Source: Bacteroidaceae bacterium
GTDB taxonomy: Bacteria > Bacteroidota > Bacteroidia > Bacteroidales > Bacteroidaceae
Direction of reading: 5' to 3'
DNA: 23,279 nucleotides
Assembly (NCBI GenBank): GCA_016284115.1
Contig: JAEEOD010000194.1
Span: 1-23,279, forward strand
Below are positions 8,673 through 15,264 of this stretch, in pieces (positions within the stretch are counted from its first letter, which is position 1; every line of letters begins with the position of its first letter). The notes beneath the pieces are model-generated. The model worked only from the letters and a program-made list of their open reading frames with translations. It searched no databases and had not been told where the DNA came from. A program made the translations under genes and the position numbers.

Positions 8673-9848
8673 ATGGTATTGTGTGAACAAACATTCCGTT
8701 GGTACGGTCCTAATGATCCTGTAAGCTTGAGCGACATCCGCCAAGCAGGTGCTACAGGCATCGTTACTGCGTTGCATCACATCTCCAATGGTGAGATATG
8801 GACAGTAGAGGAGATTATGAAACGCAAGCACATGATTGAGGATGCCGGACTGCGTTGGTCGGTAGTCGAGAGTGTGCCTGTACATGAGCATATCAAGACA
8901 CAGACAGGCGATTACCTGCGTTACATCGAGAATTACAAGAAGAGCCTGCATAACTTAGGCTGGTGTGGCATTAAGGTGGTGACCTACAACTTTATGCCAG
9001 TGCTCGACTGGACTCGCACTGACTTGGCTTACGAAATGCCAGATGGTAGTCGTGCCCTGCGTTTCGAACGTGCAGCTTTCATTGCCTTCGACCTCTTCTT
9101 GCTGAAGCGTCCAGGTGCTGAAGCTGAATATACCGAAGCAGAGAAAACCAAGGCACAGGCTCGCTTTGAGCAGATGACCGACGAGGAGAAAAACCTGTTG
9201 GTGCGCAATATGATAGCAGGCTTGCCCGGCTCAGAGGAAAGCTTCACGTTGGAGCAGTTCCAGCAAGAGCTCGACAGATATAAAGATATCACCCCTGAAC
9301 GCTTGCGAGCCAACCTGATCTATTTTCTGCAAGAGGTAACTCCTGCGGCAGAAGAAGCTGGTGTGAAGTTGGTAATTCATCCCGACGACCCACCATGCTC
9401 CATCCTTGGTTTGCCCCGTATCATGAGCAATGCATCTGATTTCCAAGCATTGGTGGATGCCGTTCCATCGCCAGCAAACGGCCTATGTTTGTGTTGTGGT
9501 TCGTTGGGTGTCAGTGCCGACAATGATTTGCCCGCCATGATGCGTCGTTTTGCCAATCGCATTCATTTCGTACACCTGCGCAGTACCAAGCGCGATGATG
9601 AAGGCAACTTCTACGAAGCTAACCACCTCGAGGGAGATGTACCAATGGTAGAGGTCATGAAAGCCTTCTTGGAGATTCAGCAACAACGTGGCGAGAGCAT
9701 TGCTATGCGCCCTGATCATGGTCACCAGATGGCAGACGACCTTCACAAACGTACCAACCCAGGCTATTCGCTCATCGGTCGATTACGTGGCCTTGCTGAG
9801 CTTCGTGGTCTTGAACTGGGTATTGCCCAAGGGATGAAAGAAGTTTAA
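8673..9848 (+). CDS. uxuA: Mannonate dehydratase
   Basis: 391 residues from ATG 8673, close to the family's usual ~394. The frame is open further upstream (to a TTG at 8622 inside the SDR gene), but [19 protein letters not shown] is the typical UxuA N-terminus. Metal and active-site positions are visible in VIHPDDPP, the LCLCCGSLG cysteine, the HFVHLR histidine and RPDHGHQM. The enzyme removes water from D-mannonate to give KDG, using Fe2+ or Mn2+. It follows the SDR gene by 10 bp and precedes eda by 96 bp. Confidence 0.95.
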   Translation: MVLCEQTFRWYGPNDPVSLSDIRQAGATGIVTALHHISNGEIWTVEEIMKRKHMIEDAGLRWSVVESVPVHEHIKTQTGDYLRYIENYKKSLHNLGWCGIKVVTYNFMPVLDWTRTDLAYEMPDGSRALRFERAAFIAFDLFLLKRPGAEAEYTEAEKTKAQARFEQMTDEEKNLLVRNMIAGLPGSEESFTLEQFQQELDRYKDITPERLRANLIYFLQEVTPAAEEAGVKLVIHPDDPPCSILGLPRIMSNASDFQALVDAVPSPANGLCLCCGSLGVSADNDLPAMMRRFANRIHFVHLRSTKRDDEGNFYEANHLEGDVPMVEVMKAFLEIQQQRGESIAMRPDHGHQMADDLHKRTNPGYSLIGRLRGLAELRGLELGIAQGMKEV

Positions 9849-9867
9849 TTTTCATATTCACTTTTTG

Positions 9868-9924
9868 GAGCAGCGAGGGCAGATCCAAGCTTGATTGAGT
9901 TTGCCGAGTCGTGACAAAATAGGA
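9868..9924 (+). repeat. Intergenic repeat copy 1 (uxuA-eda gap)
   Basis: A ~57-bp stretch beginning GAGCAGCGAG and ending AAAATAGGA that aligns with one short indel and about 80% identity to 10676-10733 in the next intergenic gap. It contains CAAGCTTG. It lacks the long outer inverted arms of the second copy, so it is probably a truncated or diverged relative. Confidence 0.6.
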
Positions 9925-9944
9925 CGTAGTCAAATGAAATAAAT

Positions 9945-10604
9945 ATGAGTAATTTTGATAAATTAGCAGTAATGCAAAAGATTGGTGCCACTAAGATGGT
10001 GCCAGTGTTCTATAACAAAGATGTTGAGATTGCCAAGCAAGTGGTCAAGGCATGCTACGACGGAGGAGTACGAGCTTTCGAGTTCACCAATCGTGGCGAC
10101 TTTGCCCATGAGGTATTTGCCGAAGTGAGGAAATACACCCTCGAGGCTTGTCCTGAGTTGGCATTGGGAGTAGGCTCAGTCGTTGATGCCCCCACCGCAT
10201 CGCTCTACATCCAGATGGGAGCCGACTTCGTTGTAGGACCATTATTCAATCCCGATGTAGCAAAAGTGTGCAACCGTCGTGGAGTGCCATACACCCCAGG
10301 TTGTGGCAGTGTCAGCGAGGTAGGCTTTGCCCAGGAAGCAGGATGTGACCTCATCAAGGTATTCCCAGGCGATGTGCTCGGTCCTAAGTTTGTGAAAGGT
10401 CTGTTAGCTCCTATGCCTTGGACAAAGCTCATGGTGACGGGTGGGGTAGAGCCCACTGCCGAAAACCTCTCCGCTTGGTTCAAAGCAGGTGTCTTCTGCG
10501 TAGGCATGGGCTCCAAGCTCTTCCCCAAAGACAAGATAGAAGCCCAAGACTGGCAATACATCACTGACAAATGTAAAGAAGCTTTGAGTTTTATAGAACG
10601 CTAA
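9945..10604 (+). CDS. eda: KDPG/KHG aldolase (2-dehydro-3-deoxyphosphogluconate aldolase)
   Basis: 219 residues, cytoplasmic class I aldolase. The Schiff-base lysine is Lys138 in [10 protein letters not shown], and the catalytic glutamate is Glu46 in AFEFTNRG. The phosphate-binding end [11 protein letters not shown] and the closing VGMGSKLFP are intact. It splits KDPG into pyruvate and glyceraldehyde-3-phosphate, the last step of the pathway encoded around it. The ATG at 9945 gives the usual family length. It is flanked on both sides by related intergenic repeats, which separates it more from its neighbours than other genes in the operon. Confidence 0.95.
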   Translation: MSNFDKLAVMQKIGATKMVPVFYNKDVEIAKQVVKACYDGGVRAFEFTNRGDFAHEVFAEVRKYTLEACPELALGVGSVVDAPTASLYIQMGADFVVGPLFNPDVAKVCNRRGVPYTPGCGSVSEVGFAQEAGCDLIKVFPGDVLGPKFVKGLLAPMPWTKLMVTGGVEPTAENLSAWFKAGVFCVGMGSKLFPKDKIEAQDWQYITDKCKEALSFIER

Positions 10605-10622
10605 ATAAAGGACATAAGCGGA

Positions 10623-10801
10623 GAGGCGTTAATTAATTTCGAGTTTTTGCGTTAAGAGAAAAAATCAACTTTTGCGAGCAGCGAGAGCAGAGTCAAGCAT
10701 GCTTGAGCTATGCCGAGTCGAGACTAAATAGGAGGAACTCAATAAGAGTCGTGAAGCGCTCGTCTATTTTTTCTTAGCAAACACGAAGTAATTTTAGCCT
10801 C
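10623..10801. repeat. Imperfect palindromic (MITE-like) element between eda and uxaC
   Basis: Outer arms of ~42 bp (10623-10664 and 10761-10801) are imperfect inverted repeats: left GAGGCGTTAATTAATTTCGA..., right in reverse complement GAGGCTAAAATTACTTCG.... The centre holds the 58-bp sequence shared with the uxuA-eda gap (10676-10733), including the 14-bp palindrome TCAAGCATGCTTGA. No coding capacity is seen. It could be a small non-autonomous mobile element or a structured RNA element within the operon transcript. Confidence 0.55.
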
Positions 10802-10835
10802 GGAGGTTCAGCCCTTGACTTTTCTTTTTTGGTTC

Positions 10836-10863
10836 TTTTTCTTTGCGTTATGGCAAAGAAAAA
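10836..10863. other. Hairpin just upstream of uxaC
   Basis: Perfect 11-bp arms TTTTTCTTTGC (10836-10846) and GCAAAGAAAAA (10853-10863) around a 6-nt loop GTTATG. It lies in the 5' region of uxaC, 17 bp before the start codon. It contains an ATG in frame with uxaC, so it could affect start choice or mRNA stability. Confidence 0.45.
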
Positions 10864-10879
10864 ACAGGAATTAAATATT

Positions 10880-12283
10880 ATGAAAACATTTCTTGATAAG
10901 AACTTTCTTTTAGAAAGCGAAACAGCTTGCAAACTCTACCACGAGCATGCAAAAGCGTTGCCCATTATCGACTACCACTGCCACCTCAATCCCAAGGAGA
11001 TAGCCGAAGACCACCGTTTTCGTTCCATCACCGAACTATGGCTTGGAGGCGACCACTACAAGTGGAGAGCCCTGCGTGCCAATGGTGTAGATGAGTATTT
11101 CATCACAGGAGGAGCCTCCGACTGGGAGAAGTTCCAGAAGTGGGCAGAGACCATTCCTTACACCTTCCGCAATCCGCTTTATCACTGGACGCATTTGGAG
11201 CTTCGCACAGCTTTTGGTATTCAGAAACTCCTCAACCCTGATACAGCTAAAGAAATCTACGACCAGTGTAACGAGATACTGCAACAGCCAGATTTCTCTG
11301 CTCGTGGTCTCATGCGCAAGTATAATGTAGAAGCAGTATGTACCACCGATGACCCAATAGATACTCTTGAATACCATGAACAGATTGCTGCAAGTGGATT
11401 CGAAATCAAAGTGTTACCTGCTTGGCGTCCAGATAAGGCAATGGCCATCGACAACTCACAGACCTATCGCACCTACATCGAAAGTCTGGGTGAGGCCAGT
11501 GGTGTTGACATTTACAACTACACCGATCTGCTCGAAGCCCTCTACCTGCGTCATTTGTATTTTGCCCAGCATGGTTGCAAGTTGTCCGATCACGGAATAG
11601 ACTGCTTCTATGCCGAGCCAGTAACCGAAGACGAGATGCAGAGCATCTTTGTCAAGGTCATGTCAGGAGACGAAGCAACCGAGGCAGAGAAGTTGAAGTT
11701 CAAGTCGGGTCTGCTTACCTACTTTGCCGAGCTCGATGCCGATAGCCAGTGGGTACAACAGTTCCATTATGGTCCTCAGCGCAACAACAACACCAAGATG
11801 TTCCAGCTGTTAGGTCCTGATGCAGGTTTTGACTCTATGGGTGAGTTCTCTACCGCCAAGAGCATGGCACAGTTCTTCGACCACCTCAATAGCGAAGGAT
11901 GCCTAGCCAAGACCATAGTCTATAACCTCAATCCCAATGCCAACGCTATGGTAGCCACCATGATAGGCAACTTCCAAGACGGCAGTGTACCAGGCAAGAT
12001 GCAATGGGGTAGTGGTTGGTGGTTCCTCGACCAGAAAGATGGCATAGAAAACCAGCTCAATATGCTCTCTTTGCAAGGCTTGCTCAGCAGGTTTGTGGGT
12101 ATGTTGACCGACAGTCGTTCATTCCTCTCATATCCTCGTCATGAGTATTTCCGCAGAATCCTGTGCAACCTCGTAGGACGAGATGTAGAGAATGGTGAGT
12201 TACCAGCAGAAGAGATGCCCCGCATCGCCCAGATGATAGAAGATATCTGTTATTACAATGCTAAACGTTACTTTAATTTTTGA
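10880..12283 (+). CDS. uxaC: Glucuronate isomerase
   Basis: 467 residues from ATG 10880 (E. coli UxaC is about 470). The frame opens further upstream, but MKTFLDKNFLLESETACKLY is the typical start and the extra residues fall in a hairpin-rich non-coding stretch. The amidohydrolase-like metal motif is IDYHCHLNP (30-38). RFVGMLTDSRSFLSYPRHEYFRR near the C-terminus is characteristic of the family. It interconverts D-glucuronate and D-fructuronate (or galacturonate and tagaturonate), the entry step for the cluster. The DUF4251 gene starts 3 bp after its stop, suggesting a shared transcript. Confidence 0.95.
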   Translation: MKTFLDKNFLLESETACKLYHEHAKALPIIDYHCHLNPKEIAEDHRFRSITELWLGGDHYKWRALRANGVDEYFITGGASDWEKFQKWAETIPYTFRNPLYHWTHLELRTAFGIQKLLNPDTAKEIYDQCNEILQQPDFSARGLMRKYNVEAVCTTDDPIDTLEYHEQIAASGFEIKVLPAWRPDKAMAIDNSQTYRTYIESLGEASGVDIYNYTDLLEALYLRHLYFAQHGCKLSDHGIDCFYAEPVTEDEMQSIFVKVMSGDEATEAEKLKFKSGLLTYFAELDADSQWVQQFHYGPQRNNNTKMFQLLGPDAGFDSMGEFSTAKSMAQFFDHLNSEGCLAKTIVYNLNPNANAMVATMIGNFQDGSVPGKMQWGSGWWFLDQKDGIENQLNMLSLQGLLSRFVGMLTDSRSFLSYPRHEYFRRILCNLVGRDVENGELPAEEMPRIAQMIEDICYYNAKRYFNF

Positions 12284-12286
12284 AAT

Positions 12287-12772
12287 ATGAAAAGGTTATT
12301 GATTTCAATTGCATGGTTGGCAGGAGTGGTTCTGTTTGTAGGTTGTGGCACCATTGCCATGAGCCCAGAGAAAGCTGCAGAGCGAGCAAACATGGTGTAT
12401 AATGCATTGTCCGACCGCCATTTTAAGATAAGTGTCAACTTCATGTATCCGTTGAGAGGTTCCGCAAGAAGTCTTACACCCGATTATTCCGTGGAAGTTA
12501 GAAACGACTCGCTGATTTCACATCTGCCTTATTTTGGAGAAGCTCGCAACCTTCCTTATGGTGGAGGTCAGGGCTTGAATTTTGCAGCTCCCATCGATAG
12601 CTATTATGATTATCAGAAAAAGAACGATGAGTTTGTGATTGAAATAGGAGTAAGAAATTCAGAAGACATCTTTGTCTATACAATCAATATGTTTGATAAT
12701 GGCAGGTCGTCTATCGATGTCAGGTCTCGTCTGCGCGATCCCATCTCTTATTCAGGAGAGTTGGATTTATGA
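12287..12772 (+). CDS. DUF4251-like lipoprotein
   Basis: 161 residues with a lipoprotein signal (hydrophobic 5-19, lipobox FVGC with Cys20). The mature part (AAERANMVYNALSDRHFKISVNFMYPLRG..., then YSVEVRNDSLISHLPYFGEA and LNFAAPIDSY) matches my memory of the Bacteroidetes DUF4251 family, which has no known function. It begins 3 bp after the uxaC stop, so it is probably co-transcribed, but no link to sugar metabolism is evident. Its 3' end overlaps the convergent small gene by 25 bp. Confidence 0.8.
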   Translation: MKRLLISIAWLAGVVLFVGCGTIAMSPEKAAERANMVYNALSDRHFKISVNFMYPLRGSARSLTPDYSVEVRNDSLISHLPYFGEARNLPYGGGQGLNFAAPIDSYYDYQKKNDEFVIEIGVRNSEDIFVYTINMFDNGRSSIDVRSRLRDPISYSGELDL

Positions 12773-13086
12773 AGGTCGTCTTTTAGCACCCACCACTGCG
12801 TGAAGTTCTCAAACTTCACCAGTGCTTTGTTGCCCTGTACCTTCACCACAGTGGCCCTCATATTCTTGTCTATGAAGGTGGCATAGCCAAACTTGAAGAA
12901 GGTAGAAAACATATCGAAGTTGCCATTACGGCTATACTCCGCCAGCTTGTCCAAAGTCTCTGGTACCACCGTCCCGTAGCAGTCCTGACTAATTGCCACC
13001 TGCTGTCCTGGTTGTACATTGTCATCCGCCCAACCCCTCAAGGTCATGGCCACCATTATCACCATCAGTATTACTATCCTCTTCAT
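12748..13086 (-). CDS. Small secreted hypothetical protein
   Basis: 112 residues with a signal peptide (MKRIVILMVIMVAMTLRGWA, cleavage near A20). The mature protein is about 90 residues, with a C-terminal segment ATVVKVQGNKALVKFENFTQWWVLKDDL that looks like a small beta-barrel (SH3-like) strand pattern. I do not recognise a family. It overlaps the DUF4251 gene tail to tail by 25 bp. No obvious promoter box was found immediately upstream. Confidence 0.6.
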   Translation of the reverse strand: MKRIVILMVIMVAMTLRGWADDNVQPGQQVAISQDCYGTVVPETLDKLAEYSRNGNFDMFSTFFKFGYATFIDKNMRATVVKVQGNKALVKFENFTQWWVLKDDLHKSNSPE

Positions 13087-13429
13087 GCCTGCGAAGTTAC
13101 AACATTATTTTTATACTCCAAGCATTAGTATGTCTTTTTATCTCTGGTTCATGCAATGAAAATTTGATGAAAACATATTTTATGGCAATCCTGCAGACAG
13201 TCTCTTAATCCATGAAACAGACAATCCCTCGAGAAGAGGGATTAAGGGTGAAATCATGCAGAAGCAATGCAAGTGCTATTAATCTTAATGTCCGAAGTAG
13301 GAAAGTGGGGAAGTGGGAAAATGGTGAAGTGGGAAAATGGTGAAGTGGGAAAATGGTGAAATGGTTATGTGGGAAAGCAGGAAAGAGGATAAGTTTGTAG
13401 GTAGGCTAGTGGAAAGTGGGGGGAGTGAA
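13087..13429. other. Non-coding intergenic stretch, purine-rich on its right half
   Basis: No ORF with credible coding features is seen. The left half (13087-13290) is AT-rich with a weak 7-bp hairpin near 13220-13245. The right half (13290-13429) is strongly G/A-biased and built of degenerate GAAAGTGGG-like units, including a perfect 16-bp tandem repeat. It ends at the inverted-repeat arm flanking the IS element. Confidence 0.6.
13310..13365 (+). repeat. 16-bp tandem repeat, three perfect units plus a partial one
   Basis: The unit GAAGTGGGAAAATGGT occurs at 13310-13325, 13326-13341 and 13342-13357, followed by a diverged partial unit to 13365. The units directly abut, so this is not a CRISPR. 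Confidence 0.85.
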
Positions 13430-13457
13430 AAAGTATAAAACAAGCCCGATGAAGATA
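13430..13457 (+). repeat. Left arm of 28-bp perfect inverted repeat flanking the IS
   Basis: The sequence from AAAGTATAAAACAAGCC to GAAGATA is the exact reverse complement of 14912-14939. With the IS removed and a TA duplication collapsed, the two arms join into one long perfect palindrome centred on GATATC. Confidence 0.75.
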
Positions 13458-13494
13458 TGATGTGACCCCGAAAAGTTGGACGATAAATTAAACG

Positions 13495-14304
13495 TTAATT
13501 TTTTATTTCTCTATAGTAGTGAGCTCGGTATTGTACTGGGCTCATTCCTTTTAACCTCAGTTTTATTCTTTTATTGTTATACCAATCAATATATCTTTTT
13601 AGTGCTCTCTGAAAATCCTCTATACTTTCAAACTTGTCAGCATATAAGAGTTCGTTCTTCATTAAGCCAAAAAAGTTCTCCATCATAGCATTATCCAGGC
13701 AGTTGCCTTTGCGTGACATGCTCTGAGTGATGTCATGGCCTTTAAGCATCCTCTGGTATATTCTATGTTGATAATGCCAGCCTTGATCCGAGTGCAGAGT
13801 GAGACCATCCAGTTGCGGATACTTCTTCAAAGCCTTCTTGAGCATAGATGTGACCATCTTCAAATTTGGACTGGTAGAAATGGTGTAAGATATGATACCT
13901 CCATCAAACATATCTAATATGGGTGACAAGTACAGCTTTCTGTCGTTTATGCATACTTGTGTAACATCAGTAGCCCATTTCTGATTGGGTCTGTTTGCGC
14001 AGAAATCACGTTCCAGCACATTGGGAGCAATCCTGCCTATCTCCCCTTTATAGGAGTGATAGTGCCGTTTCTTGGTCTTTGCCTTAAGTCCAATCTGGTT
14101 CATCAGCTTCTGCACTGTTTTGTGATTAATAATTATATCTTCATTGCGCAATTCCATACAGATTCTCCTGTACCCATAGCGCCCATGATTATTGTCATAA
14201 ATTTGCTTTATACGTTCCCTGATTCCATCATATCCATCGCTGTCGTCCATATGCGACATATGGTAATAGAATACAGAACGAGCCATCTTTATTCTATGCA
14301 GCAT
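13495..14304 (-). CDS. IS3-family transposase OrfB (DDE catalytic domain)
   Basis: 269 residues from the first ATG, but the frame is open upstream to the slippery site at 14400-14406. The likely active product is therefore an OrfAB fusion made by -1 frameshifting. The N-terminal HTH_21 region contains KMARSVFYYH and GRYGYRRI. The rve integrase core has Asp113 (WATDVTQ), Asp173 (HSDQGW) and Glu209 (MMENFFG) with 35 residues between the last two, the DD(35)E pattern of IS3. All catalytic residues are present, so the element may be active. Confidence 0.9.
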   Translation of the reverse strand: MLHRIKMARSVFYYHMSHMDDSDGYDGIRERIKQIYDNNHGRYGYRRICMELRNEDIIINHKTVQKLMNQIGLKAKTKKRHYHSYKGEIGRIAPNVLERDFCANRPNQKWATDVTQVCINDRKLYLSPILDMFDGGIISYTISTSPNLKMVTSMLKKALKKYPQLDGLTLHSDQGWHYQHRIYQRMLKGHDITQSMSRKGNCLDNAMMENFFGLMKNELLYADKFESIEDFQRALKRYIDWYNNKRIKLRLKGMSPVQYRAHYYREIKN

Positions 14305-14330
14305 AAACTGCAGAGGGTGTCCTTCACGCC

Positions 14331-14867
14331 TTAGTTCTTCGATGGCTCGTGCCCAATCTCTCGTAGTCGGGCATTCCTTTCCTCGACTAAGGCTCTCACT
14401 TTTTTTAGCAGAGCATTCTCTGTCTTGAGCTCTTGCACTTCCTTGCGAAGCCTTTCAAGCTCTGTGAGTGGCTTACTATTTTTCATTGGTCTGCCCATAC
14501 ATGGTGGTCTGCCTCGTTTTTTTGTGCTATTCAAAGCTGCCAAGCCCCCTGTCCTGTACTGCCGTAGCCATGTTGATATACATTGAGGGCTGGCCTCATA
14601 TTTGAGCGAAGCTGCGCACAAAGATAGATTGTTTTCTTCAATATCAATAATGATTTTCTTTTTTAATGAAAAATCTGTCTTGATTCTTTGGTTCTGCTTC
14701 AGCCCTGCTGTCCCATACATTAGGTATTTTGCCCTTAGTACTTTAAGCCGATGGTGATTGATTCCATACTTATTACAGATTGAATCAATGGATTTACCCT
14801 CTTCCAGCAGACGCATGTATTTTAGTAAATCTGCATACCCATGTATCTTGTATTTTCTTGTTGACAT
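14331..14867 (-). CDS. IS3-family transposase OrfA (DNA-binding helix-turn-helix protein)
   Basis: 178 residues. Two helix-turn-helix segments (EEGKSIDSICNKYGINHHRL near 22-41, and LSLCAASLKYEASPQCISTWLRQY near 81-104) are followed by a basic linker (KKRGRPP). A leucine-zipper-like coiled coil (LTELERLRKEVQELKTENALL) comes next. This layout is that of IS150-type OrfA, which binds the terminal repeats and regulates transposition. It ends in TAA at 14331-14333. The orfB frame overlaps it by -1, and A7 at 14400-14406 within the zipper end is the likely shift site. Confidence 0.88.
   Translation of the reverse strand: MSTRKYKIHGYADLLKYMRLLEEGKSIDSICNKYGINHHRLKVLRAKYLMYGTAGLKQNQRIKTDFSLKKKIIIDIEENNLSLCAASLKYEASPQCISTWLRQYRTGGLAALNSTKKRGRPPCMGRPMKNSKPLTELERLRKEVQELKTENALLKKVRALVEERNARLREIGHEPSKN
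14400..14406 (-). other. Slippery heptamer for -1 frameshift (orfA to orfB)
   Basis: The minus strand reads CTA AAA AAA GTG in the orfA frame, that is A-AAA-AAA followed by G. After a -1 slip the orfB frame reads AGT GAG AGC and stays open through the catalytic domain. IS150-like elements use A-rich sites of this kind. Confidence 0.75.
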
Positions 14868-14871
14868 AATA

Positions 14872-14904
14872 AACCCCGAAAGTTTTTGTCTAACTTTCGG
14901 GGTT
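14872..14904. terminator. Hairpin inside the IS right end
   Basis: Perfect 13-bp arms AACCCCGAAAGTT (14872-14884) and its complement (14892-14904), loop TTTGTCT. It lies between the IS tip and the orfA start (14867). It could stop transcripts entering from outside or occlude orfA translation on such transcripts, a known protective device in IS elements. Confidence 0.55.
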
Positions 14905-14911
14905 CACTTCA

Positions 14912-14939
14912 TATCTTCATCGGGCTTGTTTTATACTTT
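14912..14939 (-). repeat. Right arm of 28-bp perfect inverted repeat flanking the IS
   Basis: Exact reverse complement of 13430-13457. It includes CATCGGGCTTGTTTT, a GC-rich stem side followed by T residues, so the uninterrupted palindrome could have been a terminator. Similarity to the left side continues weakly beyond it (CCCACTTTGGACATT against 13288-13310). Confidence 0.7.
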
Positions 14940-15061
14940 CCCACTTTGGACATTCAGGTTGGTAAAAGAGAACGGATGGTCTGGTGAATGGGCAATTAAT
15001 TATGTTTCATAAGGTTTCTATATTTTTTACAAAAACTAAATTATATTCCAATATTTTTGGC

Positions 15062-15069
15062 TAAATTTG
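15062..15069 (+). promoter_or_regulatory. -7 promoter box of cassette 1
   Basis: TAAATTTG matches TAnnTTTG, 30 bp before the peptide start at 15100. There is no clean TTTG at -33. The region from 14972 to the start codon is homologous to the region upstream of cassette 5 (20561-20693), which argues that it is a genuine control region. Confidence 0.6.
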
Positions 15070-15099
15070 CAACAATAATAATCTTAAAATTTCACGAAT

Positions 15100-15234
15100 A
15101 TGAATGAAGAACAGAAAATCTATGCTGCACCTCAGTGTGAGGTAATTGAATTGGAGCTGCAGGGCATGATTGCTTCCAGCACCGATGGATTAACTTTGCC
15201 AGGATATGCCCCAGGCGAATTGCCAAAACCTTAA
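15100..15234 (+). CDS. Cassette 1 small peptide (conserved leader, variable tail)
   Basis: 44 codons, starting MNEEQKIYAAPQCEVIELEL and continuing QGMIASS, then the tail TDGLTLPGYAPGELPKP. The same leader pattern, Y-x-A-P-x5-I-x-x-E-L-Q/E-G-M-I-A-A/S-S, occurs in four more mini-genes in this window, each directly upstream of a lipoprotein gene. There is no signal peptide or membrane segment. Conservation of the reading frame across five copies with synonymous differences supports translation. Function unknown. I recall similar short Bacteroidales proteins with acidic leaders and Gly-rich tails but no named role. Spacing to the lipoprotein start is 30 bp. Confidence 0.8.
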   Translation: MNEEQKIYAAPQCEVIELELQGMIASSTDGLTLPGYAPGELPKP

Positions 15235-15264
15235 GTATTGAACCCTTTTAAATGAGTAAGAAGT

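Larger units (their letters stand above)
13458..14911 (-). mobile_element. IS3-family (IS150-like) insertion sequence, apparently intact
   Basis: 1454 bp, transcribed leftward, with two overlapping frames (orfA, orfB) and a -1 slippery run. Terminal repeats: left TGATGTGACCCCGAAAAGTT, right (reverse complement) TGAAGTGAACCCCGAAAGTT, starting TG and ending CA as in the IS3 family. The right boundary at 14911 is supported by an orphan copy of this end at 21784-21811, which matches for 28 bp and diverges exactly there. A slightly shorter element (13463-14906) is possible. Flanks give only a 2-bp TA duplication, unusual for IS3 elements. Confidence 0.8.

Noticed and set aside
10829..10879. UxaC start at TTG 10829
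   Set aside because: The added residues are encoded by a hairpin and T-rich repeat; ATG 10880 gives the normal length.
13310..13365. CRISPR array
   Set aside because: The 16-bp units abut without spacers and no cas genes are present; it is a plain tandem repeat.
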